From Agriterribacter humi (GTDB lineage Bacteria; Bacteroidota; Bacteroidia; Chitinophagales; Chitinophagaceae): DNA of 64,000 nt. This document shows positions 34,432-44,733 of this stretch, in pieces. The notes beneath the pieces are model-generated. The model searched no databases. It had not been told where the DNA came from and was given only the letters and a program-made list of their open reading frames with translations. Within the stretch, counting starts at the first letter, position 1. Each line of letters begins with the position of its first letter. A program made the position numbers and the translations under genes. The stretch lies in assembly GCF_009192765.1 (NCBI RefSeq), contig NZ_VOHQ01000003.1:372001-436000 (forward strand), given 5' to 3'.

Positions 34432-35070
34432 ATGAAAAAATATTTTTTACTTCTTTTGATATCTATTGCCTGTGGTATAACAGTGTCCGCCCAGGTTGGC
34501 GAAGCGGTTGTGGAGTTCAATAAAGCCAAAAGAACGGTAAAGTCAATGGAAATAAGTGACGCGCCGGATATTGTAGAGCAGGCCATAAAAAGCAAAATGC
34601 TCAAATCGGGATATAAGCCGAAGGAAAGCAAAGGCTGGATGATATTTAAAGATATTGACGATCCGGAAATCAGTAATGAACGTAGTGACCTGTATATAAA
34701 AGTAGAAAGAAAAAGCAGGAAAGAAAAAGAAGCCAGCCTGGTGTATTTTTTTGCGAGTAAACCGGGTGACCAGGCAACACCTGTACCCTTCGAAAACAAC
34801 ATGTTGTCGGGAGATGGTTTTTACAGCAGCATTGCTTCTTACACTGTAACTGAGCGATTGGAAAAAGATATCCGGGACCAGGAGGAGGTTACTAAAAAAA
34901 CTCAAAAGAAATATGACGACCTGGTAAAAGACCAGGCTTCATTAGAAAAGAAGATCAAGAACCTCCAGGAAGATCTTGAAGACAACAAAAAAAAGCAGGA
35001 AACCCAGGTAACGGAAGTAGAAACCCAGCGTAAGATTTTAGAACAATTAAAGTCAAAACGAAACAGTTAA
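34432..35070 (+). CDS. Exported protein with C-terminal coiled coil, unknown function
   Basis: A 212-residue protein with signal peptide MKKYFLLLLISIACGITVSAQ. A globular middle (about 22-140) follows, and then a strongly charged coiled coil (about 145-210: KDIRDQEEVTKKTQKKYDDL, KKIKNLQEDLEDNKKKQE). No family was recognised. It would act in the periplasm. A strong terminator follows at 35108, so it forms a single-gene transcript. Confidence 0.7.
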   Translation: MKKYFLLLLISIACGITVSAQVGEAVVEFNKAKRTVKSMEISDAPDIVEQAIKSKMLKSGYKPKESKGWMIFKDIDDPEISNERSDLYIKVERKSRKEKEASLVYFFASKPGDQATPVPFENNMLSGDGFYSSIASYTVTERLEKDIRDQEEVTKKTQKKYDDLVKDQASLEKKIKNLQEDLEDNKKKQETQVTEVETQRKILEQLKSKRNS

Positions 35071-35107
35071 AGCGCAAAAGTGCGCTACTATGAAAGATAG
35101 CCGTTGG

Positions 35108-35139
35108 TGCCTGCCGGATTTTCCGCGGGCATTTTTTTT
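35108..35139 (+). terminator. Intrinsic terminator
   Basis: TGCCTGC (35108-35114) pairs with GCGGGCA (35125-35131) with one T-G pair, followed by eight T (35132-35139). It lies 38 bases after the coiled-coil gene. Confidence 0.7.
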
Positions 35140-35202
35140 ATAAAAGCAAAAATTTAGTAATTCTCCATTATTGTTGTTACTGATTCTTTAGTATAAACCA
35201 TG

Positions 35203-35210
35203 TACCTTTG
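35203..35210 (+). promoter_or_regulatory. Promoter -7 element of the amidophosphoribosyltransferase gene
   Basis: TACCTTTG at 35203-35210 matches TAnnTTTG and is 23 bases before the ATG at 35234. The nearest TTG is 26 bases upstream, a little far. Confidence 0.5.
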
Positions 35211-35233
35211 CGGCTTCTTTTTTAATATTCTTC

Positions 35234-37081
35234 ATGAGCGATCCTATAAAACATGAATGCGGACTGGCATTTATAAGACTAAGGAAACCCTTCTCGTATT
35301 ACCTGCAGCAATATGGTACTGTAATGTACGGACTTAATAAGCTGTACCTGCTTATGGAAAAACAGCATAACCGGGGGCAGGACGGGGCGGGGATAGCTAC
35401 GATTAAACTGAATACAGAGCCCGGCTATCCATTTATGCATCGTATCCGCAGTATTCAAAACATGGCTATTGCCGATTTGTTCCGCCAGGTATCGGAAGAA
35501 ATTGCCGAATTGGAAAAATATCAGCCGGAATTAAAAAAGCACCCTGGGCTGATGAAAGGCAATATGCGGTTTATGGGAGAGTTATTACTGGGCCATTTGC
35601 GGTACGGTACGCAGGGAAGAAATAATGTTGAATTTTGTCACCCTTTTATTAAATGTCATACTATTCCGGCTTTAAACCTTGCATTAGCCGGTAATTTTAA
35701 TCTTGTAAATACAGAAGAACTGTTTGCTTTAGTGAATATTGAACCTGGCGTATTTCAAAAGCAAAGTGATCTTGCTGCAATGATGGAAGTGGTCCATCAT
35801 TTTTTGGTTAAAGAAGATGAGCAGCATCCTGAAAGGCTTGATATTGTGAATGTATTAAGGAAATCAGCAAGTCTTTTTGATGGCGGTTACCATGTAGGCG
35901 GGCTTATCGGCAACGGGGATGGTTTTGTTATGCGTGACGCTCATGGCATACGTCCTTCCTATTATTATATAAGCGATGATATTATTGTGGCGGCTTCAGA
36001 ACGTGCCGCTATCCGTACTACGTTTAATGTTGGGGAAAGTGAAGTGAAAGAGCTCATGCCCGGCCATGCATTGATTGTACGGGCAGACGGCAGTTACGGG
36101 ATTGAACAGATTATTGAGCCCAGGGAGCGTAAAGCCTGCAGCTTCGAACGGATCTATTTTTCCCGGGGTAACGATAAAAAAATTTATAAGGAAAGAATAG
36201 CCTTAGGAAATCATTTAAGCGACCATGTGCTTAAAGCAATTGATCATGATCTTAAAAACACTGTTTTTTCATTTATTCCCAATACCGCGGAAGTAGCTTT
36301 TTATGGCTTGTTAAAGGGTATGGAGAACTATTTGAATAAAATTAAAGTACAGCGAATAACCTCCTGGGGAAAGGATTATGATGAAGAAAAGCTTGCTGAA
36401 ATGATCAACCGGCGCATCCGGGTTGAAAAAATCGCCAATAAAGACGTGAAAATGAGAACGTTTATTACGGAAGATGTTAGCCGTAATGAATTGGTACAGC
36501 ATGTTTACGATATCACCTATGGATCAATAAAGAAAGGGGAAGACACTGTCGTAGTAATTGACGACTCCATTGTGCGTGGTACTACGCTTAGAGAGAGCAT
36601 AATAAAGATGCTGTCAAGACTTGAACCCAAAAGAATTATCATTGTTTCTTCGGCTCCACAAATAAGGTACCCGGATTGTTATGGCATTGATATGAGTAAG
36701 ATGAATGATTTTATTGCTTTTCAGGCAGCTATCATCTTGCTCAAGGAACAAAAAATGGACTATATTCTGCAGGATTTGTACAATAAATGCAGGGAGATGG
36801 AAAGGAACAACCAGTTACATACCGAAAACGTAGTGCGCGGAGTTTATAAGCCATTTACAGCGGAGGGTATATCTAAAAAAATAGCACAACTCATTACACC
36901 GCCGGATGTTACTATACCGGTTGATGTGATATACCAAACTATTGAGGATCTTCATGAGTCATGCCCTACCAATACAGGCGACTGGTATTTTACCGGTAAT
37001 TACCCTACCCCGGGCGGCAACAGGGTTGTGAATAAAGCGTTCATAAATTTTATGGAAGGAAAGAATATCAGGGGATATTAA
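35234..37081 (+). CDS. Amidophosphoribosyltransferase-like protein
   Basis: A 615-residue protein of the PurF type: an N-terminal class II glutamine amidotransferase and a C-terminal phosphoribosyltransferase. The likely nucleophile is Cys9 in KHECGLAF, so an eight-residue propeptide must be removed. Other motifs: MEKQHNRGQDGAGIA, LLGHLRYGTQG and the PRPP loop VVIDDSIVRGTTLRE near residue 440. Bacteroidota carry this longer form in addition to a canonical PurF, so its exact role in purine synthesis is uncertain and I give no symbol. Confidence 0.82.
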   Translation: MSDPIKHECGLAFIRLRKPFSYYLQQYGTVMYGLNKLYLLMEKQHNRGQDGAGIATIKLNTEPGYPFMHRIRSIQNMAIADLFRQVSEEIAELEKYQPELKKHPGLMKGNMRFMGELLLGHLRYGTQGRNNVEFCHPFIKCHTIPALNLALAGNFNLVNTEELFALVNIEPGVFQKQSDLAAMMEVVHHFLVKEDEQHPERLDIVNVLRKSASLFDGGYHVGGLIGNGDGFVMRDAHGIRPSYYYISDDIIVAASERAAIRTTFNVGESEVKELMPGHALIVRADGSYGIEQIIEPRERKACSFERIYFSRGNDKKIYKERIALGNHLSDHVLKAIDHDLKNTVFSFIPNTAEVAFYGLLKGMENYLNKIKVQRITSWGKDYDEEKLAEMINRRIRVEKIANKDVKMRTFITEDVSRNELVQHVYDITYGSIKKGEDTVVVIDDSIVRGTTLRESIIKMLSRLEPKRIIIVSSAPQIRYPDCYGIDMSKMNDFIAFQAAIILLKEQKMDYILQDLYNKCREMERNNQLHTENVVRGVYKPFTAEGISKKIAQLITPPDVTIPVDVIYQTIEDLHESCPTNTGDWYFTGNYPTPGGNRVVNKAFINFMEGKNIRGY

Positions 37082-37252
37082 CAGATTGTTGGCTTGATTT
37101 TTGTTCAAACACTGAAATGCTTTTTGCACCCGTTTTTAGATCCTGCATTTCCTATATTGTTTTCTAGATTGTAATGAAGTACCCTTTTGAAATTTTCATT
37201 ATAAGTATGCTCCTATCGTTAAACTATTGTTCCCCTAAATGTATGAGAACAG

Positions 37253-37750
37253 ATGAAGTCTGTATTATTCATTCGCCATGCCAAAAGCAGTTGGGATAAT
37301 GCATCTGTAAGCGATTTCGACCGTTCTCTGAATGAACGGGGTAAGAAAGACGCCCCGGAGATGGCAAGGCACCTGATAAGCAGAAAAGTTCCTCTCGACT
37401 CCTTTATTTCCAGCCCTGCCAACAGAGCCAGAAAAACAGCCGAATTTTTTATTAAGGCTTATGGGTTGCCCGAAAGCATCCTTGTTTTGAAACCAGAACT
37501 ATACCTGCCTTCCACTGATATATTTTATGAAGTAATAGAAGGTACTGCAAACCAGTTTCACCATCTTGCAATATGTTCCCACAATCCTGCTATTACCAAT
37601 TTTGTAAATCTCCTCACTAATGAGATTAAAGTAGACAATATTCCTACCTGTGGCATTTTTGCAATAAAAGCCAATATCAAAGAATGGCAGGACTTCCGAA
37701 AAGCTCCCAAACAATTTTGGTTTTTTGATTACCCTAAAAACCACGCATAG
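37253..37750 (+). CDS. Histidine phosphatase family protein (SixA-like)
   Basis: A 165-residue phosphatase of the branch-1 histidine phosphatase superfamily. The phospho-accepting His is in LFIRHAKSSWDN (RHAK in place of RHG), followed by RSLNERGKKDA, SSPANRARKTAE with the second Arg, and CSHNPAITNF with the second His. The size and RHAK motif are those of SixA, which removes phosphate from phosphohistidine; the substrate here is unknown. Confidence 0.88.
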   Translation: MKSVLFIRHAKSSWDNASVSDFDRSLNERGKKDAPEMARHLISRKVPLDSFISSPANRARKTAEFFIKAYGLPESILVLKPELYLPSTDIFYEVIEGTANQFHHLAICSHNPAITNFVNLLTNEIKVDNIPTCGIFAIKANIKEWQDFRKAPKQFWFFDYPKNHA

Positions 37751-38028
37751 ATTTCCTTGGTAGATGGTATTATAAAATAGCCGTCACCGTATCTTCTATT
37801 AGTCTCAGGGCTTTAGTATATAGCTCCCTCTTTCTCAACCTGTTCCGTGTAGTTTCATTCCATTAGCAAAAGTCAAAATCGTAAAAATACTATGCTTTTT
37901 TAGTAAAAGTACAGTTACTTTGCGCCCAGTTTACTAAGTGTAAACTTTTAGAATAAAATAAATGTCTTTCCTATAAACAATAGGGGATTATTTGTAAAAG
38001 CACTTGGTAAAACCTTAAACCCTATAAA

Positions 38029-39615
38029 ATGAAACAGAATTTTACCCTTGTTCTTTTCTTTGTTATGCTATCATGTTCAGTTTTTTCGCAAACTACCTAT
38101 GTTGATAATGGCAGTTCCGCAACTTACACTTTAAAAACCGGCGACAGTCTTTATATCAGGCAAGGCACTTTTACGGGAAAAATAAATGACTGGGACCAGG
38201 GAGGCAAAGTAACAATAGCCGTTGGCGCTACTTTTAAACCCTCCTCGGTAAATGGTTACCACAGTAAATATATTGTATACGGTTCAGCTATTTTACCTTC
38301 CCTCCAAACAGCGGACGGCTTTGAATTGCAAAATTATGGCGCCACTACGGTTAACGGAAATGCCCAGATGAATGGCGGTGCACAAACCTGGACCAACGCT
38401 AATAATGCGACCATTCACTTTACGGGTTCTCTTGCTTTAAATGCAAATGGAAGCCATTTTATCAATTATGGAGAAATAATTATAGAGAAAGATCTCAGTA
38501 CTTACGCATCTGTTTCCATAATAAACAGGAAGAATGTTTTGATAGGAGAAGATTTTGCCATAGGTAACGGGCAATTACAAAATGAAGGATACTGGTATGC
38601 TCAAAAAAGCATTACGGTGAATAGCGATGCTACCATAACCAATACCTGCAGAATGGCATCAGGAAAAACGATTACTATTAATTCAGGTATGGTTTATAAC
38701 AGCGGACTATTTTGGGCTTCTAATGATCAAAAGGCATCCGAATTCACTAATAATAAAAAGGGAACCTTTATAAGCCTGGGCCATGGCATTATCAAAGCTG
38801 TAAAATTTACCAACTACGGCATTATAAAAGGAAATGGCTTTATGTATTTAACGGGTAAAACCACTGGTAGCGGAACGATAGGGATAAACGGGTATACTAC
38901 CGATACCTTAAAAGTGTATACGGTAAACCGCAGCACAACTACCCAAATATTTGATGATCAGTGGGGTACTGTGCATCCCAACACTATATATTTTCCATTT
39001 CAGGCGCCAGATACTGCAACCGCCTCCATTTATCCCTGTTATACTGCTTCCGCTCCCATCATATTGCCCCTGGTGTGGAATGATTTTTCTGTAAGCCTTG
39101 CGAATCAAATACCCGTATTAAACTGGTCTGCCGAATCTGATCCCGGAACATTGTTTGAGGTGCAGCGCAGTAACAATGGAAAAGAATTTGTTCCGCTTAT
39201 TAAAATGCCGCGACAGGATAATGCGACATATCAATATTATGACAGGGAATTACCCTCTAATCAGCCGGCAATAGTATACTATCGCATTAAAGTTATAGAA
39301 CCCGGTGGCATAGAAAAATATAGTGATATTAAGACAATCAGGTTTGGTTCCAAGGCGGTTAACGGTATTGCAGCTTCGCCTAATCCCTTTACCAGCCAGG
39401 TCAACATCAGTTATCCATCCTTCCGGAAAGAAAAGATCAGTATTGCCATTTTTAATCTTCAGGGACAACTGCAATTGGTAAAGGCAACAACGGTAACCAG
39501 TGGCAACAACAATATCGTTATTGCGGAAACCGCCCGGTTTGAAAAAGGATTTTATATCATCAAAATCACAGGTGAAAATGGCACAGTTGGTTCCCGGAAG
39601 CTCCTGAAACAATAG
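38029..39615 (+). CDS. Secreted T9SS cargo protein
   Basis: A 528-residue protein. Signal peptide MKQNFTLVLFFVMLSCSVFSQ; residues 22-310 are Gly/Asn/Thr-rich beta structure, probably a right-handed helix (many NGSHFINYG-like turns). A Fn3-like VPVLNWSAESDPGTLFEVQRSNNGKEF-type module follows (about 350-440), and a type A sorting domain ends it (ASPNPFTSQVNISY, ISIAIFNLQGQ, KGFYIIKI, SRKLLKQ). It would be exported through SprA. No enzymatic domain is visible; adhesion is a guess. Confidence 0.85.
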   Translation: MKQNFTLVLFFVMLSCSVFSQTTYVDNGSSATYTLKTGDSLYIRQGTFTGKINDWDQGGKVTIAVGATFKPSSVNGYHSKYIVYGSAILPSLQTADGFELQNYGATTVNGNAQMNGGAQTWTNANNATIHFTGSLALNANGSHFINYGEIIIEKDLSTYASVSIINRKNVLIGEDFAIGNGQLQNEGYWYAQKSITVNSDATITNTCRMASGKTITINSGMVYNSGLFWASNDQKASEFTNNKKGTFISLGHGIIKAVKFTNYGIIKGNGFMYLTGKTTGSGTIGINGYTTDTLKVYTVNRSTTTQIFDDQWGTVHPNTIYFPFQAPDTATASIYPCYTASAPIILPLVWNDFSVSLANQIPVLNWSAESDPGTLFEVQRSNNGKEFVPLIKMPRQDNATYQYYDRELPSNQPAIVYYRIKVIEPGGIEKYSDIKTIRFGSKAVNGIAASPNPFTSQVNISYPSFRKEKISIAIFNLQGQLQLVKATTVTSGNNNIVIAETARFEKGFYIIKITGENGTVGSRKLLKQ

Positions 39616-39711
39616 TATTAAAGAATATTGGACGGTTAGATACGGGCTGCCTGAAGTATATTTGGGTGGCCCTTTTTGTTACCATTGTTTTTATTATGCA
39701 ATACAGCAGCA

Positions 39712-40626
39712 TTAAGGCATTTCCTGAAGCACTACTTTTTTTTGTGCAACGTTTAAATGATAAACAACACCCACTTTTAATGCATAATTTTCCTTATCGT
39801 GACTTACCGGGAAGCCCATACAAACCGGGTAATCATAAGCTTTTACAATATCGAAAATAATTTCGTATATCGTTTTCCCAAAAGGTCTTGTGGTATCTTT
39901 CATATCCGTAAATCCGCCAATTACTAAACCTGCCAGCTTATTTAATTTCCCGCTGCGTTTTAATTGATACAGCATCCGGTCGGCACTGTACAGGTATTCA
40001 CCTGTTTCTTCTATAAAGAGTATTTTGCCTTTGGTTTGAATGTCGGAAGAAGTACCTGTAACATGTGCTAACAAGGAGAGGTTGCCCCCTACTAACTGTC
40101 CTGAAGCTTTACCTTTTATATTCAGCGCATTTGTTTCGCAGATATATTTTGCTCTTTTACCTGTTAAGGCTTTTTTTAAAGATTGTACATACTCGTTTTT
40201 ATATTCCTCATCATTAAAAGCGGCAGCCATAGGGGCATGCAGGGTAGCGATACGGTAGTTGGAATAAATGTGGGTATGTAAAATGGTAATATCACTGAAG
40301 CCAATGATCCATTTGGGATATTTTTTTAATTTTTTAAAATCAATATGCTCAACTATGCGCCCAGCGCCATAACCACCGCGTCCGCATAAAATGGCCTTTA
40401 TATTTTTATCATCCAGCATTTGCTGAAACTCGGCTAATCTTTCTTCATCGGTACCGGAAAAATAAGTGGTTGAAGTGCCACCAACTGTATTTCCGGTTTT
40501 CACTTTATAACCCCATTCTTGCAATGTCTCAATACAGGTCTGTACTTTTTCGGCCGCCATATATCCTGCGGGGCAGGTAATGCCAATGGTATCGCCTTTT
40601 TTAAGGTAAGGAGGTATTTTTATCAT
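39712..40626 (-). CDS. S66 family LD-carboxypeptidase-like protein
   Basis: A 304-residue member of peptidase family S66, which cleaves the L,D bond in muropeptides. Signatures: YLKKGDTIGITCPAG at the N-terminus, AILCGRGGYGAGRI near 85, and the nucleophile Ser in WIIGFSDITILH near 110. The catalytic Glu is in LFIEETGEYLYSADRM and a His in GFPVSHDKENYAL. No signal peptide, so cytoplasmic recycling of peptidoglycan is likely. It lies 52 bases after its paralogue at 40679. Confidence 0.9.
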   Translation of the reverse strand: MIKIPPYLKKGDTIGITCPAGYMAAEKVQTCIETLQEWGYKVKTGNTVGGTSTTYFSGTDEERLAEFQQMLDDKNIKAILCGRGGYGAGRIVEHIDFKKLKKYPKWIIGFSDITILHTHIYSNYRIATLHAPMAAAFNDEEYKNEYVQSLKKALTGKRAKYICETNALNIKGKASGQLVGGNLSLLAHVTGTSSDIQTKGKILFIEETGEYLYSADRMLYQLKRSGKLNKLAGLVIGGFTDMKDTTRPFGKTIYEIIFDIVKAYDYPVCMGFPVSHDKENYALKVGVVYHLNVAQKKVVLQEMP

Positions 40627-40678
40627 TTATTGAGCGCTGTTAATTTGTTTGTAATTCTGTATCTCACTTACATCTCTC

Positions 40679-41692
40679 TCACACTTCCCGTAATTCCACA
40701 CCATTAGTGGTAACGCTTAGGCGATGCAATACACCGCACTTAAGGGCATAATTGTTTTTTTGATGTCCTACAGGAAAGTCAAAGCACACAGGATAATTGT
40801 AGGGTTTCACTTTTTCCCATACAATATCATATAATGTTCTTCCAAATTCTTCGCCCGGATCGTCGGGCTTTATTTTAAAGCCGCCAATAATAAGTCCTTT
40901 TAAATGCGAAAGCTTCCCGGTACGTTTCAGGTTCCAGAACATTCTGTCAATGCTGTAAAGGTATTCGCCTGTATCTTCCACAAATAGAATTTTGCCGGCA
41001 GTTTTAATCTCAGATTTTGATCCGGCAAGCGTTTCAATGGTTTTTAAATTGCCTCCTGTTAGTGTGCCTTCGGTAATACCATTCCGGTTTTTTAAATTGG
41101 GTAAAGCGGTGTATTTCATTTTTACGCCTGTTAAGGCATCTTTTATGGATTCGATGGTTTCTCTCTGCACAGGTTCAGCTAGAACCCAGTCGTCGGGAAA
41201 ACTATTGCACATTTTTGAATGAATGGTAGCTACTTTGTAATTGCTGTTGATATGGCAATGCATAACGGTAATATCGCTGAAGCCAATGATCCATTTGGGT
41301 TTGATAAGGAATTTTGAAAAATTAAGCTGATCAATGATCCGGATGGAGCCATAGCCACCTCTTGCGCACATAATGGCTTTTATGGATGGATCATCCAGCA
41401 TCCGCTGAAAATCCTGTGCTCTTTCATGGTCGGTTCCGCCAAAACCAAAATCTCGTTTCCCTATGGCATCGCCCAGTCGTACTTTCAGCCCCCAGCTTTC
41501 TATCTGCTTTATTGCGGGTTGAAGTTCATCAATGGTAATATATCCGGCAGGAGAAGTAATGGCTACCACATCTCGGGACTTAAGGTGCTGGGGAATGCGT
41601 ATAGATGGATCCGGATTGTGCAGGGAGGCCGATAAGGCTTTAAATGAAACACCGGTCGTAAACAGGGAAGAAAGGAAATGTTTTCGATTCAT
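40679..41692 (-). CDS. S66 family LD-carboxypeptidase-like protein, exported paralogue
   Basis: A 337-residue paralogue of the preceding gene with the same order of motifs: DVVAITSPAGYI, AIMCARGGYGSIRI, WIIGFSDITVMH with the Ser nucleophile, LFVEDTGEYLYSIDRM and FDFPVGHQKNNYAL. It has an additional N-terminal segment of about 30 residues (MNRKHFLSSLFTTGVSFKAL) that resembles an export signal, so this copy may act outside the cytoplasm. The tandem pair probably arose by duplication. Confidence 0.88.
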   Translation of the reverse strand: MNRKHFLSSLFTTGVSFKALSASLHNPDPSIRIPQHLKSRDVVAITSPAGYITIDELQPAIKQIESWGLKVRLGDAIGKRDFGFGGTDHERAQDFQRMLDDPSIKAIMCARGGYGSIRIIDQLNFSKFLIKPKWIIGFSDITVMHCHINSNYKVATIHSKMCNSFPDDWVLAEPVQRETIESIKDALTGVKMKYTALPNLKNRNGITEGTLTGGNLKTIETLAGSKSEIKTAGKILFVEDTGEYLYSIDRMFWNLKRTGKLSHLKGLIIGGFKIKPDDPGEEFGRTLYDIVWEKVKPYNYPVCFDFPVGHQKNNYALKCGVLHRLSVTTNGVELREV

Positions 41693-41794
41693 GCCTTAAA
41701 GTAAAAGAAAATGTTGTTGATGCAGCCATTGCAAAACGCCAATCGCAGCACCAACAACACCAAAAGTTCATATAAAGACGTTGTGCTATACTCG

Positions 41795-41879
41795 TGTTAT
41801 GTCAAACGTGAGACGTGAAAGTTCATTTCACGTCTCACATCTCACGATAATATACAGACATAATTTGATTGACTTGACA
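41795..41879. repeat. Palindromic repeat element against a stop codon
   Basis: GTGAGACGTGAAA (41808-41820) and TTTCACGTCTCAC (41826-41838) pair perfectly over 13 positions with a five-base loop. Outer parts GTGTTATGTCAA (left) and TTGACTTGACAC (right, to 41879) are also nearly inverse. The element ends at the base before the stop codon of the gene at 41880, the same placement as the other elements. Confidence 0.55.
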
Positions 41880-42260
41880 CTAGCTCTTTTCCTTCAATTC
41901 GTCCACAACCAAACCCTGCAAACCACCTTTTGTTGAGGCAGTACCCTTAACCGTAATTTTTTCGCCGGCATGATCTTTTATTTTGGCATACGCCTCTTTT
42001 TTATCGTGATTTTCCACCAGTAAGTATATTTTGCCATCACTGGTAAGTAAGCCCATTGGGGCGCCACCCTTTATACACGCTGCAGCACATCCCTTATGCT
42101 TTTCACCGTGAGCGCCCTTAGCCATATAGCAGGCCATGTCGAGCACTTCGCCTGAAACTGTTTTGGATTCATCCTGCGCATTTGCTCCAAAAGCGAAGAA
42201 ACAAAAGCTTACGGTTGCAAGCATTGCTGTTTTGCGAAAACTAAAATGAAGACTTTTCAT
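41880..42260 (-). CDS. Exported cysteine-containing protein of unknown function
   Basis: A 126-residue protein: signal peptide to about residue 29 (MLATVSFCFFAFGANAQ), then VSGEVLDMACYMAKGAHGEKHKGCAAACIKGGAPMGLLTSDGKIYLL. The pattern of three Cys (MACY, KGCAAACIKGG) with His nearby suggests metal or heme binding, and the remainder (KITVKGTAS, VVDELK) looks like a small OB-fold. I recall similar sequences annotated only as hypothetical exported proteins. Periplasmic location inferred. Confidence 0.6.
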   Translation of the reverse strand: MKSLHFSFRKTAMLATVSFCFFAFGANAQDESKTVSGEVLDMACYMAKGAHGEKHKGCAAACIKGGAPMGLLTSDGKIYLLVENHDKKEAYAKIKDHAGEKITVKGTASTKGGLQGLVVDELKEKS

Positions 42261-42349
42261 AAAAGATTATTTTTGATGTAAAGAATAAAAACAAGTTTTA
42301 TAGAAGACAGTAAATGTATGAAATTCCGGGATAAGAGCCTTTATTTATC

Positions 42350-42368
42350 TAAGTATTCTCAATACTTA
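42350..42368. repeat. Short perfect inverted repeat upstream of metG
   Basis: TAAGTATT (42350-42357) and AATACTTA (42361-42368) are exact reverse complements around CTC. It lies between two divergent genes, about 155 bases before the metG ATG, and could be an operator. Confidence 0.35.
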
Positions 42369-42496
42369 ATCGGGTAGGTATTGCTATGATTAGCAGATTG
42401 TCTGGCCAAGATAATTGCTGTAGCCTCACGGCAAAATGGGAGCATTTGGTGTTATTAAGCTTTACGAATTGATATAGGCATGTCGCCATATTGAGT

Positions 42497-42504
42497 TACT
42501 TTTG
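42497..42504 (+). promoter_or_regulatory. metG promoter -7 element
   Basis: TACTTTTG at 42497-42504 matches TAnnTTTG and is 18 bases before the ATG at 42523. It overlaps the longer open frame, supporting the later start. Confidence 0.5.
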
Positions 42505-42522
42505 CATTCCTTTTTAACAAAT

Positions 42523-44613
42523 ATGAAAGATTATAAAAGAATTTTGGTTACAGCGGCATTACCCTATGCAAATGGGCCGGTGCATATAGGTCATTTGGCA
42601 GGCTGTTATATACCTGCGGATATTTATGTACGTTACCAGAGAGCGCAAAAACAGGATATTAAATTTGTGGGCGGCAGCGATGAGCACGGCGTTCCTATTA
42701 CCATCAGGGCTATGAAAGAGGGGGTGAGCCCGCAGCAGATCGTTGATAAATATCATGCTATCATTAAAGATAGTTTTGAAAAGATGGGCATTTCATTCGA
42801 CATCTATTCACGAACAACCAACCCTGTTCATCATAAAACAGCAGCAGATTTTTTTAAGAAATTGTATGATGACGGGTTGTTTGAAGAAAAAGAGACGGAA
42901 CAATTCTACGATGAAAAAACCAATACTTTTTTAGCCGACAGGTATATCACCGGTACCTGTCCTGTATGCGGGAATCCTAACGCTTATGGCGATCAGTGCG
43001 AAAAATGCGGGTCATCGCTTAGCCCCGAACAACTCATTAATCCCCGCAGCACCCTGAGCGATGCTGTGCCGGTAAAAAAATTAACCAAACACTGGTATTT
43101 CCCTCTGCAAAATTATGAACCGTGGCTTAAGCAATGGGTGCTGGAAGATCATAAAGAATGGAAGAATAACGTATACGGACAATGTAAAAGCTGGTTGGAT
43201 AATGGATTGCAAAGCAGGGCGATGACACGCGACAGCAACTGGGGCGTTAAAGTTCCATTGCCTGGTACTGAAGGCAAAGTATTGTATGTATGGTTTGATG
43301 CGCCCATAGGCTATATCAGTGCAACAAAGGAGCTAACAAAACAATGGGCGGATTACTGGTGTAAAGAAGATACCAAACTGGTGCATTTTATTGGTAAAGA
43401 TAATATCGTATTTCATTGTATCATTTTTCCGGCCATGCTTAAAGCGCATGGTGGCTTTGTGTTACCCGATAATGTACCTGCTAATGAATTTTTAAATATT
43501 GAAGGAGAGAAAGTTTCTACCAGCCGCAACTGGGCGGTATGGGTACACGAATACCTCAAAGATTTTCCGGGATGCGAAGATGTATTGCGGTATGTGCTAT
43601 GTGCCAATGCTCCCGAAACCAAAGACAATGATTTTACCTGGAAAGATTTTCAGGACAGGAATAACAGTGAACTGGTATCCATTTTCGGCAACTTTGTAAA
43701 CCGGTCGCTGGTGCTCATGCATAAATTGTGCGGCGGCAAAGTGCCCCCTTTTCATAATGCCATTATTGATGGAGATGATAAACAGCTTATGGAGGATATC
43801 AAGGCTGCTAAAATAAAAGTTACACAATCCATAGAGGAATACAGGTTTAGGGAAGCTTTGTTCGAGATCATTGACCTGAGCCGCAAGGGTAATCAATATC
43901 TTCAAAAAAAGGAACCCTGGAAGAAAGCCGGCGCGGAAAACGGGCAGCAACAAATAGATAATTGTATCCACCTGAGCCTGCAACTCACAGCTAATCTTGC
44001 CATTCTCATCAACCCGTTTTTACCCGTCACTGCGCGGAAAATATTACATATGCTGAAAGTGGTAGAAAAAATGTTAGACTGGGAAAACGCAGGCAGCTTC
44101 AAATTACTGAGCGTGGGATATACTTTACGTGCGCCTGAATTGCTGTTCAGAAAAATAGAGGATAGTGAAATAGCCGCACAGGTGGAGAAGTTGAGGGCAA
44201 ATGCTATTGCCGGTTCCAATACGCAAAATGTTGAAAAAAAATCTGCCGGAGGCAATGTGGTTCAGCCGATGGAAAATATGCTTAAGCAGGAAATTGTTTA
44301 CGACGATTTTGCAAAATTGGATCTGAAAACAGGGAAGATATTATCTGCCGAAAAAGTAGAAAAAGCGGATAAACTGTTAAAGCTGGAAATTGATCTTGGT
44401 TTCGAGAAGCGCATTATTGTTTCGGGCATTGCATTGCATTTCAAACCTGAAGAGATTATTGGGAAACAGGTGGTAGTTGTTGCTAACCTGGCACCCCGTA
44501 AAATGCGCGGTATTGAAAGCAATGGTATGATATTGATGGCAGAAGATAAAAACGGCAAGCTGCATTTTATAAATACCGAAGAAGCAATAGAACCGGGAGC
44601 GGGGGTGAGTTAG
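42523..44613 (+). CDS. metG: Methionyl-tRNA synthetase
   Basis: A 696-residue class Ia synthetase. HIGH-like motif [22 protein letters not shown] at the N-terminus, a zinc knuckle with two pairs (CPVCGNP, CEKCGSS) near 150, and the KMSKS-type loop as [12 protein letters not shown] near 330, a variant usual in Bacteroidota. The C-terminal 110 residues are a tRNA-binding (EMAP/Trbp111-like) domain: [36 protein letters not shown]. The start [10 protein letters not shown] at 42523 is preferred over the frame from 42502. Confidence 0.95.
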   Translation: MKDYKRILVTAALPYANGPVHIGHLAGCYIPADIYVRYQRAQKQDIKFVGGSDEHGVPITIRAMKEGVSPQQIVDKYHAIIKDSFEKMGISFDIYSRTTNPVHHKTAADFFKKLYDDGLFEEKETEQFYDEKTNTFLADRYITGTCPVCGNPNAYGDQCEKCGSSLSPEQLINPRSTLSDAVPVKKLTKHWYFPLQNYEPWLKQWVLEDHKEWKNNVYGQCKSWLDNGLQSRAMTRDSNWGVKVPLPGTEGKVLYVWFDAPIGYISATKELTKQWADYWCKEDTKLVHFIGKDNIVFHCIIFPAMLKAHGGFVLPDNVPANEFLNIEGEKVSTSRNWAVWVHEYLKDFPGCEDVLRYVLCANAPETKDNDFTWKDFQDRNNSELVSIFGNFVNRSLVLMHKLCGGKVPPFHNAIIDGDDKQLMEDIKAAKIKVTQSIEEYRFREALFEIIDLSRKGNQYLQKKEPWKKAGAENGQQQIDNCIHLSLQLTANLAILINPFLPVTARKILHMLKVVEKMLDWENAGSFKLLSVGYTLRAPELLFRKIEDSEIAAQVEKLRANAIAGSNTQNVEKKSAGGNVVQPMENMLKQEIVYDDFAKLDLKTGKILSAEKVEKADKLLKLEIDLGFEKRIIVSGIALHFKPEEIIGKQVVVVANLAPRKMRGIESNGMILMAEDKNGKLHFINTEEAIEPGAGVS

Positions 44614-44733
44614 GAGCGGGGTTGCAGGTTTCAGGGTGCAGGTTACAGAGTGTGCTTATCATTTGTGGTTTATGGTTGCAGTTTATAGTTGCATTTCTCT
44701 TCGGACTTCGAATTCCTGGCTTCGAACTTGCTC
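44614..44733. repeat. Repeat block filling the gap between the metG and SDR stop codons
   Basis: All 120 bases between two convergent stop codons consist of family words: GGTTGCAGGTTTCAGGG, TGCAGGTTACAG, ATTTGTGGTTTATGGTTGCA (44661-44680), GTTTATAGTTGCA, then CTTCGGACTTCGAATTC and CTTCGAAC. The block begins right after the metG stop and ends right at the SDR stop (44734-44736). Confidence 0.7.
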
